Source of the DNA: JARRNO01 sp037384885
GTDB lineage: Bacteria; Acidobacteriota; UBA4820; DSQY01
Length of the DNA: 7,017 nt
Assembly: GCA_037384885.1 (NCBI GenBank)
Contig: JARRNO010000111.1
Span: 1 to 7,017 of the forward strand
Direction: 5' to 3'
The notes below the pieces were generated by a model. It worked only from the letters and a program-made list of their open reading frames with translations, did no database searches and was not told where the DNA came from. Of the stretch, positions 5,625 to 7,017 are shown piece by piece. Position numbers and translations under genes: made by a program. Within the stretch, counting starts at the first letter, position 1; each line of letters opens with the position of its first letter.

Positions 5625-7017
5625 ATGAAGCACTTCAGAATTTTGACACTCTTTTTTGCCGCAGCCGGCATCCTTTCCGGGGGGCTGGCGTATCGGGCCC
5701 AGGGCGCCGTGACCTACACGGAACCCCAGATCGAGCAGATGGTGGCTCCGATCGCGCTTTATCCCGACGCCCTCATGTCGCAGGTCTTGATGGCCGCCAC
5801 CTACCCGGACCAGGTGGCCGAAGCGGACCAGTGGATGCGGGAAAACCCCGGCCTTTCCGGCCCGGCGCTCGATGATGCGCTCTCCACGTCCACCTGGGAC
5901 CCAAGCGTCATTTCCATGTGCAAGTTCCCCACGCTTCTCGACAGGATGGGCCGAAACATGCAATGGACGACCGACCTGGGTTACGCCTTTCTCTACCAGA
6001 GAAACCAGGTCATGGATGCTGTCCAACGCCTCAGGAGGGACTCCTACCGCGCCGGCTATCTGCGGTCCGGACGCCAGCAGACGGTGGTGGTCCAGCCCTC
6101 CTATATCGCCATTCAGCCCTACAATCCATCCGTTGTCTACGTGCCCGCCTACAACCCGGCGGTGGTTTTCGGGGCGGCCTGGGGCAGTTATCCCACCTAC
6201 TATTACTCTTCCGCCTGGAGGCCGTCGCCCGGCGCGTCCCTGGTGAACGGGTTTGCGTGGGGCGTCGGATTCATCGTGGCGCATGCACTCTTCGGCGACT
6301 GCGATTGGCACCATCACGACGTGTACATGAACCGCACCGTGATCGTCCACAACCGGATTTTCAGGAACACCTATGTCTACCGCGACCGCGATCACGGCCA
6401 CTACCGCGGCCACAGGCATGTCTGGACCCATCACATCCGCCGGGACCGGAGACATGAAGGATTCCGGGGAGCGCCCTACGGCGGAAGGCCGCACGGCCGG
6501 ATCCGGGGCATCGAACACCTTCGCCGTGTCCGTGCTTACCATCCCAGAAAGGCGCGCGGTGTTCCGCGCAGTGTGATGGAGCGCGAGATCCGCCACGAAC
6601 GGAACCACTCCGCGAGGGTGGACCGTCGAAGGAACGAAGGGCCTCGTGAAAGGCGATCCGGCCTGTCAGGACGTGAAAACAGGCCTGACCACGGCCACCG
6701 ATCGTATGGGAATCATGCGAGATACGAGCATACGCCGCCCAGGCCGCTTCAAGTTTCTCCCCGCACCCGGAACTCCCACGGCCCACGCAACGCGTCGCCA
6801 AACGGCGGAACCCGCCGGGAGCCCCGGATGAAACGTGGTGAGCCCCACCGCAGCCCAAGCCCCCGCGGCGTTCTCCACACCTATCCAAACAACAGGATGC
6901 ACCGGGAACATCGCGCGACCAGCAGGGCTCCGCGCCGCGAAGCGCACCAAAAACATATCCGTGAGCCCAAAGGGAAGGCCCGGGCCCGTGAAGCCAAAAA
7001 GGAAAAGAAGCATCATC
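5625..7017 (+). CDS. Secreted DUF3300 protein with His/Arg-rich tail (3' end outside window)
   Basis: The frame is open to the right edge; 464 residues are visible. Residues 1-28 form a signal peptide (MKHFRILTLFFAAAGILSGG, with likely cleavage after AQGA), so export across the inner membrane is expected. Residues about 31-182 match the DUF3300 pattern: YTEPQIEQMVAPIALYPDAL, then a helical part with QVLMAATYP and WDPSV, then IQPYNPSVVYVPAYNPAVVF. A Tyr/Trp/Gly segment (184-225) follows. From about 226 there is a low-complexity tail very rich in Arg and His (about 29 His), with HHH, HGHYRGHRH and a Lys-rich visible end. DUF3300 has no established function; an envelope role is inferred. ATG 5625 is chosen because it puts the signal peptide at the N-terminus; the in-frame ATG at 5493 has a stronger ribosome site and remains possible. 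The tail could bind metal or polyanions, but this is speculation. Confidence 0.88.
   Translation, partial: MKHFRILTLFFAAAGILSGGLAYRAQGAVTYTEPQIEQMVAPIALYPDALMSQVLMAATYPDQVAEADQWMRENPGLSGPALDDALSTSTWDPSVISMCKFPTLLDRMGRNMQWTTDLGYAFLYQRNQVMDAVQRLRRDSYRAGYLRSGRQQTVVVQPSYIAIQPYNPSVVYVPAYNPAVVFGAAWGSYPTYYYSSAWRPSPGASLVNGFAWGVGFIVAHALFGDCDWHHHDVYMNRTVIVHNRIFRNTYVYRDRDHGHYRGHRHVWTHHIRRDRRHEGFRGAPYGGRPHGRIRGIEHLRRVRAYHPRKARGVPRSVMEREIRHERNHSARVDRRRNEGPRERRSGLSGRENRPDHGHRSYGNHARYEHTPPRPLQVSPRTRNSHGPRNASPNGGTRREPRMKRGEPHRSPSPRGVLHTYPNNRMHREHRATSRAPRREAHQKHIREPKGKARAREAKKEKKHH

Noticed and set aside
5619..6608. Long minus-strand open frame opposite the DUF3300 gene (329 codons)
   Set aside because: It is a shadow of the plus-strand gene, which has a signal peptide and the DUF3300 motifs; the antisense translation is Val/Gly/His-rich with no recognisable domain.

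Overview
The window is GC-rich (roughly 60-68% G+C in the coding parts I counted), with dense bacterial genes, clear Shine-Dalgarno sites and a DUF3300 protein. This looks like a Gram-negative environmental bacterium. A Desulfobacterota/deltaproteobacterial or Acidobacteria-like source fits the gene types, but the sequence does not fix the phylum.

Layout, left to right. (1) From the left edge to 1781 (+) is the 3' part of a gene for a membrane-anchored TolB/PD40-type beta-propeller protein; its N-terminal domain lies outside the window. (2) At 1836-2063 (+) is a 75-residue, AT-richer small protein ending in YAGC. It is followed 12 nt later by (3) a radical SAM/SPASM peptide-maturase-like gene at 2076-3245 (+), which is split by one in-frame TAA at 2517-2519. 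(4) Convergent to these, on the minus strand, is a two-gene unit: a leaderless papain-like (C1) cysteine peptidase (4118-5035), then a four-helix membrane protein with a C-terminal Ig-like beta domain (3282-4067). (5) A roughly 460-590 bp divergent intergenic region follows. (6) A secreted DUF3300 protein with a long His/Arg-rich tail (from 5625, or from 5493 with a stronger ribosome binding site) runs off the right edge.

The most notable idea is that the small protein and the radical SAM/SPASM enzyme form a precursor/maturase pair, a candidate ribosomally made, post-translationally modified peptide (RiPP) system. The cytosolic papain-like peptidase next door could be a processing enzyme, but it is on the opposite strand and has its own membrane-protein partner, so this link is only inferred. 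The in-frame stop in the maturase means the system is decaying, recently inactivated, affected by a base error, or expressed as two polypeptides. No RNA genes, insertion sequences, CRISPR arrays or convincing classical terminators were seen.
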